A stretch of 64,000 nucleotides of DNA from Plantago ovata (taxonomy: Eukaryota; Streptophyta; Magnoliopsida; Lamiales; Plantaginaceae). Location: positions 72,336,985-72,400,984 of the forward strand of contig CM051455.1 in the NCBI GenBank assembly GCA_028274465.1, given 5' to 3'. Below the pieces are notes generated by a model. That model saw only the letters and a list, made by a program, of their open reading frames with translations, did no database searches and was not told where the DNA came from. Positions 1 through 11,423 of this stretch are shown one piece after another. The translations under genes were made by a program, and so were the position numbers. Positions within the stretch are counted from its first letter, which is position 1. Every line of letters starts with the position of its first letter.

Positions 1-342
1 TCAGCTCGAAGTGCCTCCACTCGAAGTAAACAGTCCGATGGGATCTCGAGGTCTATCGACAAAAGACGCGAGCCCACCCCCCGTAGCACAGGAACTAGCG
101 CAGGAAGCTCAATTGTTACCCCTCGAAGAAATGACCTGAATCACATAGGCAAACGTTCGACACGGGAGTGTGACCCTCGAACTCATCCCCTCGATTCAAT
201 ACCTGAGGATGTTTTGGAGATATCGGATGACGACTGTTCCGACCACGACCGCTGGAGAGGAAGAAGGAAAAGTACGAAGAATTGCTTCGTGCCCACGACC
301 GGAAAAAGCAAGAGACCTGTAACCCAACAGCGTAACCCGTAA
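1..342 (+). pseudogene. Gag N-terminal fragment of element T
   Basis: Frame 1 is open from the first base of the window to a TAA at 340-342 (113 codons) with no start Met, so it continues from upstream. It is rich in Arg, Ser, Thr and Asp, with an acidic stretch EISDDDCSDHD near its end. The same frame carries the gag core further down, so this is probably the variable N-terminal part of the same gag. No domain is recognisable in this stretch alone. Confidence 0.45.
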
Positions 343-477
343 CCCACAATACGGACAACCTAAGGAGAAGGGACGAACGGGAGGCACCAAAGTACAATGC
401 GACCAAAACGTCCTCCGGACGCGACAAAGGTCTTGCCCCGAACCCACTGTCTTCACGACTTATGAGTCATTCGATCC

Positions 478-1425
478 CCACGGATCAAAAGATCCCCGAA
501 AAACCTCCCCAAAGATTCAGGAGTGACCTGTCCCCACGAACACAGAGTGAGATTCGAGAACATGATGCAAACTTACGGGCACGACGAGAATGGGATGGTG
601 ATCGTTTTCCCTGGAACCCTCGAAGGAGTAGCCACCGAGTGGTACTACAACATGCTCGAAGGATCCATCAGATCTTACTCGGACCTAGTACATGCTTTCC
701 TAGGACACTTTACCGATTACAAAAAGTCCCGACAATCCAACAGCTGTTTACAAGACATTATCCAAAAGAAGGATGAACCACTCCGACGATGGTGGCAACG
801 ATTCAATGCCGTGGCGTTACAAGTGGATGACCATCCCATGAACTTTTGAAGACAGGCCCTTTTTACGAACACTCGGAATTGGGGGTTAGCCTCGGAGGAT
901 TCGAGAGAAATGCCCGAGACCGCCGAAGAGCTATCAGACATTGTGAACAAGTATATCGAAGAGCAAAGAATGAATAAGGAAGCAAGGCTAGCTTTCGGAA
1001 AATCCCTGACTCCGGAGAGAGAGGACACACCTCCCAGGAGTTCAAAAGCAGACAAAGGCAAGACAACTGTAAAGGAAGAGAGAGGATCCACGAAGGACCC
1101 ACCTAGAGACCGAGGTCATGGCGAAAGACGCCTACCTCGAAAGAATCCGAGGCCCATTCGATACCCCCAAAGGCAAGTCTTCACACTATTCGAAGACTCT
1201 TCTTTCATTCGTTGGCCCAAGAAGCACAGGGAAATGAACACCACTAGAAGGTCCGAGGAATTTTGTGAATTCCACAAGCAACCAGGACACGACACCGATC
1301 AATGTATCGACCTAAACGCGGAGCTGGACCGAATTGTGGCTGGAGGATATGCGGAGGAGTATATCAACAAAAACGGAGTTCTTACAATAAGACCCGTGAG
1401 CAAAAGGAAGTCAGAAATAGTTTGA
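478..1425 (+). pseudogene. Tat-type Gag core with zinc-knuckle-like C-terminus
   Basis: One frame holds the retrotransposon gag core (FPGTLEGVATEWYYNML, then SIRSYSDLVHAFLGHF, then DEPLRRWWQRFNAVAL), a stop TGA at 847-849, and a C-terminal part from 910. The C-terminal part ends with CEFHKQPGHDTDQC, the zinc-knuckle-like motif usual for Tat gags, followed by the Ile/Leu-rich helix typical of the clade. Gag would form the cytoplasmic particle that packages element RNA. The stop and loss of frame to the protease make it non-functional. Family assignment is secure; the exact start is not. Confidence 0.75.
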
Positions 1426-1559
1426 TCTACTCCTTCCCGACCCCCGTTACCAATGCAATCGGAGGTCTACCGAGAAGCCAGGGCGATTCGGGCAGAAGGA
1501 AACAATTCTGAAAATGATCCCATATACGACGACGATACATAGTCGATGGTCCTACAGGA

Positions 1560-2168
1560 GGAGACTCTCGAAAGGAAAGAAATCGGATAGCTCGCCGGAT
1601 GTGTAATGCCTACGCCGAAGGATCCCCCACCTTCAATGTAGGCAGTCTTGAGGTCCAGAGGCAAGCGCTAATTTTCGACGAGTCAGACATCCCTCCCCCA
1701 GAGGTAACTCGAAATCAAAATCCGAATTTCCCTCTCGTCATTTCGATGGTAATCTCGGGATTCCCGGTGAGGAAGATCCTTGTCGATACGGGAAGCTCAG
1801 TGAACGTCATCACTACCGCCACCTTGAAAAAAATGAAGATCGAAGGACAGGGCTTTTCGGAGGTTTCGACACAGTTATCGGGTTTCGGTGGTGCCGTGGT
1901 CAAACCTCTCGGAACCATCTGGCTAGTCACTTCCTTAGGGACTAAGCCTACCAGAGCCACGTACAATTGCCAGTACGTAGTGGTAGATGCTCCCATGGGC
2001 TACAACGTACTTTTCGGGCGACCAGGCCTCAATCAATTCCAAGCAGTTGCGTCTACGTACCACCTCAACATGAAGTTCCCTCCGAAGTGCGGAATAGGAG
2101 AAGTCAGAGGCGACCCAAAGGAAGCATTGGAATGCTATTGTTTGTCCACCCAACCTTCAACCTCCTAG
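1560..2168 (+). pseudogene. Retropepsin-type aspartic protease of element T
   Basis: The frame differs from gag. It contains FPLVISMVISGFPVRKILVDTGSSVNVI, with the catalytic DTG triad intact, and the flap and C-terminal signature YNVLFGRPGLN about 80 residues later, as in plant gypsy proteases that process Gag-Pol. The Met at 1599 lies inside the pre-protease linker and is not a real initiation site. The frame closes at 2168 before RT, so the polyprotein is broken. Confidence 0.75.
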
Positions 2169-2281
2169 TTCAAAGCAGCAAGAGAGGAGAGTTCCGATGA
2201 CCCTCCTCCGAAGAAACAATGCTTAAGAGTCGCCGATGATCGATTCGATTTCAGCCACCACTCGGAGGAACACCTTGAACC

Positions 2282-2612
2282 TTGCTCCGAGGTAAAGGAT
2301 CTTCACCTTTTCGAAGACTCCTTGAACCGAACACCAAAATCGCGGCCGACTTACATGTAGATCTCGAATTGGCACTGATCCTCTTCTTGAAAGCGAACTC
2401 AGATTTTTTCGCATGGGGAACGGCGGACTTAAAAGGAATTGATCCTCGGATCATTGTACACCGACTCAACGTAGAATACAAGGCTAAGCCTATCAGCCAA
2501 AGATAGAGAAACTTCACCCGGGAGAAGAACTTGATCATAGATGAAGAGGTTGCGAAGTTACTCAAAGCAGGGCACATACGACCCACTAAATTCTCTGACT
2601 GGTTATGCAACG
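2282..2612 (+). pseudogene. Reverse transcriptase N-terminus of element T, interrupted
   Basis: The third frame encodes FLKANSDFFAWGTADLKGIDPRIIVHRLNV, the conserved region just upstream of the gypsy RT fingers, then a TAG at 2504-2506, then EEVAKLLKAGHIRPTKFSDWLCNV. The expected continuation (the V-V-K-K-x-G-x-W-R region) is absent because the copia LTR starts at 2613. No catalytic residues of RT are retained in the window. Confidence 0.75.
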
Positions 2613-4129
2613 TGTTAGGAAACTTGTAAATTTTGATGAGCAATTAACCATGCTAAATTAAGGAAAGTCCAGTAACTAGTACTCTTAATGTTCATAGGAA
2701 TTTAGAATTTTAAGGACATTGTAAAAGAGGAACGTTTGCTGAAAACTTAGTGTAGGTACTAGTTAGGTGCTTTAGTTTTTGCTGATGATGTACTTTGTTT
2801 TTACAAATGAAGTATTGAAGCACTAGAACCGCTCAGAAACTTGAAGATTCGAAGACTGAAGACTTAAGAAGAATTCTGAGAATGGTATATACAAAGGCAC
2901 ATGTTGCTCAGAAAGTGGAAATTTCAGCAACAACTCGCAAAAGTGAAAATGTATATGACATAGTAGGTTGTGCTTGCTGAAACTGAGACTGACTGCTTGC
3001 TGAAATACATATGTGACCTCCTTGCTGAAAGTACTTGCATTGGCTCCAACGTTCACATTTGAATTGGATTCAAATGAACATTAAATGCAAAGTAAGCACG
3101 CGAAGAACATGAAGACTAGAAGACAAATGAAGGACGCTGCTGAAAGTACAAAAGCAAGATAGTGACATCTTAAGGAACAAAGCCTTAGAATTTGAAATTC
3201 AAATGGCTCCCTTGATTCACTATAAATAGAGGTCATCCGGCAAAGAGTTGAAGGGTGTCAACAACGTGATCAAACTCTCACGTGTGCTTAAACACTCAAT
3301 CTTCCATACTCTTTACTGCCTATTGATCCGTTCCAAGACTTAAGCTTGAAAGAAAAGTTACTTGTGAAGAAGTGGAACATTCACGGCTAAGAAATTAGTT
3401 AAGTGTTCTTTCTTTCGAACAAGAACAAGTCTTGACACCAGAAACAACTTAACTTGTTTACTGAAAAGTATTCCAAGTTGTGTTTCTTTAGATAACTTGT
3501 TATAGATGAAAAAGTAATACTCAAGTCATCTCATCCCAAACCTCTCTAACTGATAAACACCCTTTTTCAGGTGTGAAATTCAGGGGAAATTAATCAAGCA
3601 TAGTTTTGCTGATTAAGTGTCCAAAGCTTGGTGGAGAACAAGGTTTCGTGCTCTAGTTAGGTTGGAAACGAAGCAAGTGTGCTTTGGTTTCTGGAGAATC
3701 ATTACAGATAGGTGTTGTAAGGTACCTCAAGCTTTTCTTAGTGGATTCAGTCCTAGAAAGGAGAAAGTGGATTAGTTGAGAGATTACGCCACTCTCAGAT
3801 ACCACTATAAAAGTGTTTGTGTGATTTACTTTACCGCATTTAGTTTTCAGCAAACTATACACTTTGTACACTGCCACTCTACTTACTTGCTGAAACTAGC
3901 ACTCTCTGAAAAGCACTTATTGTATAAAGACTTCCGCACTCTGTTTTTAAAAGTACCAGTAAAACTCGTTACTGAAAAGTAACTAGTACTTGCTGAGAAA
4001 GTTAAGTATCAGCAAACTCATTACTCAAAAGTAATAAGCACTTGCTGAGAAAGTTTTTAAACGATCAAAGTTTGAAAAAACTATTCACCCCCCCCTCTAG
4101 TCTTTTTTTGTTGTTTAAAGGGACCAACA
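2613..4129 (+). repeat. 5' LTR of copia copy A
   Basis: Starts TGTTAGGAAAC and ends GGACCAACA, directly before the PBS. Homologous LTRs lie at 22017-23605 (+) and 33426-35086 (-). A TATA box TATAAATA at 3221-3228 marks the likely U3/R promoter. The heptamer TTGCTGA or its complement occurs about 13 times in these 1.5 kb. The GAAGACTTGAAG minisatellite is shorter here than in the other two copies. Confidence 0.9.
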
Positions 4130-4131
4130 AG

Positions 4132-4146
4132 TGGTATCAGAGCTGG
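4132..4146 (+). promoter_or_regulatory. Primer-binding site, initiator tRNA-Met
   Basis: TGGTATCAGAGC, three bases after the LTR end, is complementary to the 3' end of plant initiator tRNA-Met, the usual primer of Ty1/copia elements for minus-strand synthesis. Confidence 0.9.
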
Positions 4147-4241
4147 AGGTTCTTTAACCTTCAGCACTGAACCTAGATCCCCTTAGGTGCTTTCCGTAAA
4201 TCACTCTCACTTGATCAGTTTGGTAGTCTTTTGCTGACAGG

Positions 4242-6600
4242 ATGTCTTTAGGCGACGCTCCCTTGCTGAAGCTGGAAAACTATGAAAAATGGCGAAACAA
4301 CATGATGCTACATCTTGAGGCCATTAGTGATGAAATGGTCACTGTCATAAATGATGGACCTATCAAGATCACTAAACTTGAGAGAAGTTTTCCTCACAAA
4401 ATCACAGAAGCTGGTAAGGAAACTATCTTAGGTGAACCACTCGATATTGTCGTTCCAAAACAAAGAGATGAATGGACTTTTGACGAAGCCAAAAGATTCC
4501 GTCTTGATGTCCAAGCAAGAAACATCATTATTCGATAAACTCCGGATACTATACAGTGCAAACTGTGGGGGTGCCAAAACTGCTAAGGAAGCTTGGAAAA
4601 TGGTTCAAGATCTTTGCGCTAGATCTGACAAAACCAAGGAAAACAAACTCGAAGTGCTTAAGTTAAAGTTCCAGAACTTTAAACAAGGTACAAATGAGTC
4701 ACTGGAAGACTTGGATTTCAGATTCACAACTCTTGTAAGTGAGATGGCTGCCTTAGGAGTTGGAAACCTCTATTCAGATTCTGAGAAGGTGTAAACTATT
4801 ATTAGAAGTCTGAACCAAGAATGGATCCATACTCAGAATTTCTATTATAATCAAGGAATGCCAAATATCACACCTACAGAGTTGTTCTCTCATCTTGCTA
4901 CTGTCAACTACGAGACAAAGCAAAGTGAAAATGTGTCAGCTGAAAAATCGCAAAACATTGCTCTTGCTGCTGATGAAAATTCTTTAGTTGTTAAAAACAT
5001 GAAGAAATTCATCAATAAGGAGCTTGAAAGGCGAAAAGCAAAAGAGAAGCTGAAAAAGCATCTTGGTAACAACAACCATAAATACAAGAATGAAGCTAGC
5101 TCGCTGAACAAGCAAGCTCAGCAAGCAAATTCTTCTGAAGAACCAGCAGTTGGCAATAATCTCTGATTTTACTGCAAAAATCCTAGACACTTCAAAGCAA
5201 ATTGTCCCTTGCTGAAAGACAAAATCTGCTGAAAAGAAGAAGAAGTTCAAAAAGGCTTTGATTGCTGAAGAAAAGAAAAAGCTTCAAGAGAAAATCGATG
5301 CGCTTTGCATTGATACTAGTTCTGAAGACAGTGAGGTAGAGAGCTCAGACACTGAAGAATATGAAGCCACTCTTGAGTTTGTGGAATAGCTATGGAAGCT
5401 TATCCAGATGTGTCAAACTACGAATTCTGCCTCATGGTCGGTCAGGTAAATAGTCCTACCTCTGACTCTGACTAAGAAAGTGAAGATGATATTGACCTTG
5501 ATAGAATTCAAGGAGAAATTGAAAGATTTGAGAAAACTCTGAGCAAACAGCAAGAGAAACTACAGAATGCTGAAACTCTGACCAAGCAAACTACTGAAAA
5601 GTATGTTTTCCTGAAAGAAGAGTAAAAAAAGAAGGATGTTGAAATATTGCATCTCAAGAAGTTAGTTGTTGAAGCTACAGAGAAGAATTCTCAAATGGCA
5701 ATAGAATTGGAAGAGTATCAGTCCTCAATTCTAAAGTTACTTGCTGAAATACAAGAAATGAAAAAGATGAAAATCAATTTCAAATCTTATGCTGATGCGA
5801 GTAATACGCTGACTGAGCTAAACTCTTATCTGAGAGATCCATCTCAGAAAGAAGGTTTAGGTGCAACGTATGAAGGTGATGATGTAATAATCTTGAGTAA
5901 AGACAAATCACCAATTACCTTTGTATGTGCAACTGATAGTGGTCAACCAGAACTCTATCAGATTGGTCAATCTAAGGTTGTTGAAATATGCAATCAAGTA
6001 CCTACGACCTTAAAGCCCGTTGTTGCTACTCAAAGTAACAAGACTTTAAAAGGTAAACAAGTTGCTGAAAAGAAAACTGTTAAGAAAAGGATGTTGTAAA
6101 GCATTCCGCCAAACAAGTTGCTGAAAAGAAATTTGTTAAGTCAAAAGGCAAGATTACTAAAAGTAATCAGAAGACCTTTGCTGACAAACCTGAATCAAGT
6201 AAGGTTGCTGAGACAAAAGCTCAGCATTCTCCGAAAAGTGGACTTGGTTTCAAAACCAAGCAAAGTCAACTTTTTCATGAGTATCAGCTAAGTCAGCAAA
6301 GATACTTCAAAGAGATGAACAAAACCAAGCCTAAGAGTTCTGACAAAACTCAAAACGCTAGGACTAGAAGGAACCTTGCCAGAAAAGAACTTACTGAAAA
6401 GTATGTTCAGCAAAAAGGTCAACCGAGCAAGACACCACATCAGAAAGTGGACTTGATTAGCAGTGATCAAAAGTCTTTCGGCTCAAAGCCTTCTAGTTCC
6501 TCAGCAAGTAGAAAACGAGTCAAAGTTGAAAAACTCAAGATTTGGGTTTCCACTGGACGCTTTCTTCAACATGTTAATGGAGATCTAATATTGGATAATT
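4242..6600 (+). pseudogene. Copia Gag with coiled-coil extension, copy A
   Basis: The start is the ATG at 4242 (MSLGDAPLLKLENYEKW), matched by the same start in copy E. Order: copia Gag core (NYEKWRNNMMLHL, then TAKEAWKMVQDL, then LVSEMAALG), Lys-rich linker, a CCHC knuckle FYCKNPRHFKANC at about 5170-5210 with the Gly before His changed to Arg, an acidic segment, then a long coiled coil (IERFEKTLSKQQEKL, and the stretch around 5650-5770). A Gag extension with coiled coil is typical of Sireviruses. It is broken by a frame change near 4538, stops at 4793-4795, 5164-5166 and 5386-5388, and more changes after 6099. Confidence 0.8.
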
Positions 6601-6644
6601 AACTTGTTTGCTCTTGATTGTGCAGACTTCAGCCACGGACAAAC

Positions 6645-7412
6645 AATGCAATTTGGCACTTTGACAGTGGTTGTGGAAAGCACATGACGGGCAACAAGAA
6701 AAATCTTATAAACTATAGACGGTGGTCAAAAGGTCCAACAATAGGTTTGCTGGTGGACGCTTTTGTTCTACTAAAGGTTATGTGACGTGAAGTTAGGATG
6801 CATTACCATTTCGGGAGTTCTTTATGTCAAAAATCTTAAGTTTAACCTTTTCAGCATGAGTCAATTCGCTGACAAAGGATACTTCATCAAAATCAAAAGT
6901 GATGAATGTAAACTTATAGACTTTGAGACAAAGGTTATTATGGTTGTTAGAAGATCAGGAGGTTTGCATACTGTAGATTGGTCTTCAGCAATCGTTGAAA
7001 AATGCCTTGTCTCATATCATGATTGCCTTGCTGAAAAAGCATGGTTATGGTATAAACTAACAAGTCACCTAAACTTCAAGACGCTGAATAAGCTGTCTAA
7101 AAAGGCACTTGTAGTTGGATTACCTAAGGTTACTTTTAAGAAGGATGGTGTTTGCAATGCATGTCAGCAAGGAAAGCAAATCAAATCTTCTTTTAAGAAC
7201 AAGGCAGTACCGTCAACTACAAAACCTTTACAACTCTTGCACATGGACTTGTTTGAATCTTCTTCAACAAGCTATGCTGGTAAGAAGTATGGTCTGGTGA
7301 TGGTAGATGACTATTCAAGATTCACTTGGGTAGTATTTATCAAGCACAAGTCTGAAACAAGGACTGAAATACCTAACTTGCTGAATAAGCTTGAAGTCAT
7401 GCAAAGGTTCTG
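6645..7412 (+). pseudogene. Protease, GAG-pre-integrase and truncated integrase of copy A
   Basis: WHFDSGCGKHMTG at about 6654-6692 is the copia protease active site (DSG intact). GAG-pre-integrase follows (GVLYVKNLKFNLFSMSQ, then SHLNFKTLNKL, then CNACQQGKQ). The first His of the HHCC zinc finger is Tyr (LWYKLTSHLNF); the second His and both Cys remain. The integrase core starts with LLHMDLFESSSTSYAGKKYGL and MVDDYSRFTWV, so the first catalytic Asp is present, but sequence ends at about 7412. The remaining integrase, RT and RNase H are deleted. Confidence 0.85.
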
Positions 7413-7690
7413 ACGGTTTTTGTTAGTGGTCCACTATGCATTTAATGCAATGGCTCCACTAACACAGATGAATCTCTGTTTTACCCTTGTTGAGAACTCA
7501 AAATCATTGAGCTTCTCACACAATAGAGACACTATATAAATGAAGAGTTAGAGAAAGACAAAATTCTTTAACTCACATTTCCTTTCTCTGCAAATTCTCT
7601 AGCCTGTGCTCTGAATTCACTGTACCTTCGGTAAAAAAGATAAACTCTCTTTTTCATACATTTCTTAAAAACCCTCCTACTATATAAGAG
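7413..7690 (+). promoter_or_regulatory. Conserved internal promoter block upstream of ORF3, copy A
   Basis: The block runs from CTGACGG near 7410 to the ORF3 start at 7691. It contains TATATAAA at 7533-7540, about 150 bp before the ATG. The same block lies on the - strand of copy B (15341-15610) with its TATA box at the same distance. A TATA box far from any LTR, conserved between copies and placed before a separate ORF, suggests ORF3 has its own transcript. This is inference from position and conservation. Confidence 0.6.
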
Positions 7691-8738
7691 ATGGATCCCA
7701 AGAGACAAACATCTAAGACCTCTAAGTCATCAAAGGCAGACAGTGCTGGAAAAAGCACTACTCCGGTTGAAAATCTGGAAAACACAGTGAAAATTGTGTT
7801 GAAAAACGACCGAATAACCGAGAGACCCATGCCGCCTGCATATCTCGACACTGCAAATTGTGAGCAGATGATGCATTGGGGCGGATTTGCCAAAGAGAAT
7901 TATATCCGATACTTCTATGAACAAGATTTGGACGAAAAAACGAAGAGGCGTTGAACTTGATTAATCAACAAGGCCTTCTTTTCTTCATTACTGCTCGCAC
8001 TAAGAAAGTGAGCATGTTGGACACAATGGAATTCTACTATAATGCAGAAATCAATACCCTTACTGACGGACAAGGAGTCAATGAAAAAGTGATTTCTACC
8101 ACAGTTCAAGGTGTGCAAATCATCTTGAAATGGATTGATTTAGCAAACATCTTTCAGATTCCAACTACTAGAACTGAAGATGACATCACTGCCACTGATG
8201 AAGAAATTGAAGCCTTCTACAGTGATGTCAGAAACGAAAGAATGAAGAAAGGAGAGATTGCTCCCGTGACTTGGACAAAGCACGTAAAGAGGTAGCATCT
8301 CTGCCATTCGCTTGGTTTGGTAGCTCTGCTAATAATCAAAGTCTTAGACTCCCAAGTTGGAGGAATTGACCAAGTTGGCTTGAGAAGGTGGCCATTGTTG
8401 ATGCATATCCTTGAGAATAAAACTGATCTCAACTGGGCTAAGTACATTTTCAACAGACTTGTTGATTGTGTTACTAAGATCAAGGTAAAGGTTGAAGACA
8501 ACACAGTCTCACCTATCTTTCCAGGGATGTATGGATTGAAAATATGCTACATCCTTGAACACTTCATGATCCACCTAAGAAACCCATTGCCGATTAAGAA
8601 ATTAGTATGCAATGTGGGAAGAGTCTTCCACAAGCATAATGGACCTAAGCTTGCTGACAAGAAGTCAAAGAAGACAACAACTGCAAATGTTGCTGAGACT
8701 CATAATCAGTCCATGAATGCAACAGCTGCAAATGTTGG
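7691..8738 (+). pseudogene. ORF3 N-terminal region, copy A (part 1)
   Basis: Starts MDPKRQTSKTSKSSKADSAG, continues with ITERPMPPAYLDTANCE and a globular region (MLDTMEFYYNAEI, then LKWIDLANIFQIPTT, then LLIIKVLDSQVGGIDQVGL, then KYIFNRLVDCVTK, then LVCNVGRVFHK). A frame change lies near 7945 and a TAG at 8293-8295. Its partners are copy B (starts at 15340, - strand) and copy C (about 16655, +). Position after pol matches the env-like or additional ORF of Sireviruses, but I see no signal peptide, transmembrane segment or fusion peptide here. Function unknown. Confidence 0.75.
8734..8738. other. Target site duplication GTTGG, left copy (element E/B)
   Basis: GTTGG directly precedes the left terminus of E/B and recurs at 35087-35091 directly after its right terminus. 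Removing the insertion plus one copy restores an uninterrupted ORF3 frame in copy A. Confidence 0.9.
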
Positions 8739-9048
8739 TATTGGTCCCTTTAAACAACAAGAAAAGACTAGAGGGGGGGGGGTGAATAGTCTTTTCAAAC
8801 TTTCGTCGTTTAAAACTTTCTCAGCAAGTACTTATTACTTTTCAGTAATGAGTTTGCTGATACTTAACTTTCTCAGCAAGCGTAAGTTACTTTACAGTAG
8901 CTTGGTTTGCTGATACTTAAAATCAGAGAGCGGAAGTCTTTGAAACAGTAAGTGCTTTTTCAGCAAGTGAAGTGAGTGACTGTGTACAGACAGAATTGCT
9001 GAAAGCTAAATACAGTAAGTAAATCACACAAACACAAGTTTCCTAACA
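8739..9048 (-). repeat. 3' LTR of E/B, internally deleted to about 310 bp
   Basis: On the + strand it starts with the complement of the LTR end (TTGGTCCCTTTAAAC) and finishes with the complement of the LTR start (AAGTTTCCTAACA), next to the PPT. Only the two outer ends remain: about 295 bp of the R/U5 side and about 13 bp of the U3 start. Its partner at 33426-35086 is 1661 bp long. Confidence 0.85.
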
Positions 9049-9062
9049 AATTTCCCCCTTTT
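9049..9062 (-). promoter_or_regulatory. Polypurine tract of E/B
   Basis: On the - strand AAAAAGGGGGAAATT directly precedes the LTR start. The same tract is at 22002-22016 in copy C. It primes plus-strand synthesis in LTR elements. Confidence 0.85.
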
Positions 9063-11423
9063 TGATGTTAGCAATCCATGGCTAAATTAATTGTTACCCT
9101 TTTAGAGGTTTCTGATGTTGAATAAATCAGTTGATTAATGCAAGCATACTTGAATAATTAAACAGTAAGCATAAGTAAATTGCATAATCAAAAACCAATA
9201 AGAGTCAAAAGTTTCATTGCTGATAGTTATCTTTCAGAAGTTTACATGAGAAAGCATAGATAACATAAACAAAATCAGCAAGCAAAAACTTTAACAAAGA
9301 CTATTGCAGGGACTTAAGCTCTTTCAGAGGATTTTCTCAAAATCTCTCTTACACTCATCTCAGCAAGTGCAGTGAATTCAACACAATCCTTTTCGTAGTT
9401 TTCCAGAAGCCTACGGACATGTAGTTGAAGAATTTTTGCGTCTTTGCAGGCAGTATGATGATGCTTTTCAACATTCATTTCCATGTAATTAATTACCCAC
9501 AAATGCATGCCCCAATTGCTGGCATGGAGAAGCTGTGTATCTGAAATGCTTTTCGGATGAATCTTTCTTAGCCAGAGAAGATCTTCTTCTTGATCCTTAG
9601 CAGTGAGATAGAAGTACTCATAAAGAATCAATCCAAGTTTCTTCTTAGGTTTCTTTGTTACTGGGTCTGAGTAGTAAGCAATGCCAGGTGGTTTGATCAG
9701 ATTTGGTTCCTGTTTGTATGTCTTACCAATGGCAACTGTTCTTACATAGACCTCTAGATTCAACCATTTTCCAGCAATATTTCTTGGAAGGGATTCTTCC
9801 CTTTGCTTTCTTTGGACCTTGAGTTCAATCCATTTGAACATTTCATTCAATATGGCTGTAGGAAACAACTCATTCGCCAGCAAGTCTTCCAGCTTTAAGA
9901 TCCAGCAACCATGAATGTTTCTGATTACATTCTGAGTGGTTTCCTCATTGCTGGTCTTTATATATTCAATGCCGGAGCCAATAGCAATGCTGGCCAGCCT
10001 TTTATCTTCCTGTCTTTGCCTTCTTCTTCTTGTCTTAGCATTGTCTTGATCTCTTGCTGAAGAGTCAGACGAGAAATGCTTTGAGTGGCTAGACGGAGTC
10101 AAGGTTGTTAAGGGTCTAGCTCTTATGGCTTGACCTATTGTTTGATTGTCATCATATTCATCATCTTCTTCATTCAGATTGTGATGACTTTCAGTGTGAC
10201 AGAAATCTTGAGTTTCAGCAGCAGTTTTTCTCTTTTTGGTACTTGCTGAATTTAACTCAGATTCTGCTTGCCTCTTAGAACTTTGCTCTTTTTCAGCAAT
10301 CGGTTCTATGGGCAAAGGCACATCAGCAGCAGGAGTAGGAGGGGTTTGGTTGCTTTTTCTAGTATTCTTCTTTTCCCCCTTAGGCATGGATTGCAACATC
10401 GGAGTGATGTGCAGAGAATAAAACTCATTGCAATTTTCAGCAAGAGTGTTGAGACTGTTATACTTCATGATGATTTGTTGTTGGTCAGAGTTCAGTGTTG
10501 ACAACTCTCTTTGAATATTCATCATGTTTTCTTCATGTCTTTTCTCTGTTGCGGCCTTCTCATCCATTAAGGTCTGAGCTTTTACGAGAGCATTCTTTGC
10601 AAGCCTGAGCGCTTGACTTACATCTTCTTCATAGCTCTTGTGATAAAGACTGATGTCTTTCTGAGCTATTGTCAAAGTTGTAGTGCGTCTCAGCACTGTA
10701 GCCAATATCTTTCCAATGTCAAGTGGGCTCTCAGCAAGCAATGCCACATCTTCAGCTTTGCAGGCATCATGGATTTGCTTTAGTGCTAGAATTCTGGGAG
10801 TAAACTCCTCAACTCTTGGGAACGGCACTAAATGAGGTGTCAAGGAATGAACCTTGAGTTCGGAAGCAAACTGATCATCTTGTAAAAGCAGTTCGGCTCT
10901 TAAAGAATCACCTTTATCAGTGATGTAATCAGGAGGAGGAATCTGAGCAACTTTGGGGTCTCGCTTGGATTGTTCATCTTCATTTTTTGACAAGTCGTCA
11001 TCATCCTCAGATTCATCAAGTTGAGCAACTTTTGAGCCTTTGTCAGTAACTTCACTTCCTTTTTGTTGAGTGGTTGCTGATGGCAACGCTTCAGACTCAA
11101 CAACTGGGGTTTCACCAGTAGTTAGTTGTTTCAATTGAGTTTGGGGCTCAATTACTGGAGTTTCGCCAGTAGTTAGTTTTATCAATTGAGTTTGTGGCTC
11201 AATTACTGGAGTTTCGCCAGTAGTAAATGGAAGGGATGGAACTTCCTTTTGTTTGGTCTTGAAGATTCACCAATTTCTAGATCCTGCGTATGCCTTGCAT
11301 GGATCACTAGACTGTTTTGTAGAGCGCGTTGATAATCTTCATCTTCTTCATCCTCATCTTCAAGGTTTTCTTCAGTAACCTTGGCATCATAAACTGGACT
11401 TTTACAATTTTTCAAGGCAGCCC

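Larger units (their letters stand above)
1..2612 (+). mobile_element. Tat-lineage Ty3/gypsy retrotransposon T, internal part (5' end outside window)
   Basis: Degenerate gag, zinc-knuckle-like segment, aspartic protease and the first part of RT follow one another on the + strand, the order expected for Ty3/gypsy. The style (CxxH..GHxTxxC segment, protease VDTGSSVNVI, RT start AWGTADLKGIDP) matches the plant Tat/Retand/Ogre clade. The RT stops at 2612, where a copia LTR starts with TGTTAGGA. The rest of RT, RNase H and most of integrase are not found in the window. A probable 3' end of this type of element lies at 46036-47535. It is the oldest layer of the nest: frames shift several times between domains. 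Confidence 0.8.
2613..8738 (+). mobile_element. Sirevirus-like Ty1/copia copy A, 5' part (continues at 35087-35366)
   Basis: Order: 5' LTR, initiator tRNA-Met PBS, gag with coiled coil and CCHC, protease, GAG-pre-integrase and start of integrase, then a deletion joining directly to the promoter and start of the extra ORF3. ORF3 is cut at 8738 by element E/B and resumes in the same frame at 35092. The pol deletion at about 7408-7413 removed the rest of integrase, RT and RNase H. The 3' LTR is not present. The left flank inside element T is CAACG at 2608-2612; its partner is lost. Confidence 0.85.

Noticed and set aside
7691-8738. Envelope glycoprotein in ORF3
   Set aside because: No signal peptide, membrane segment or furin-like site is visible; 'env-like' describes position only.
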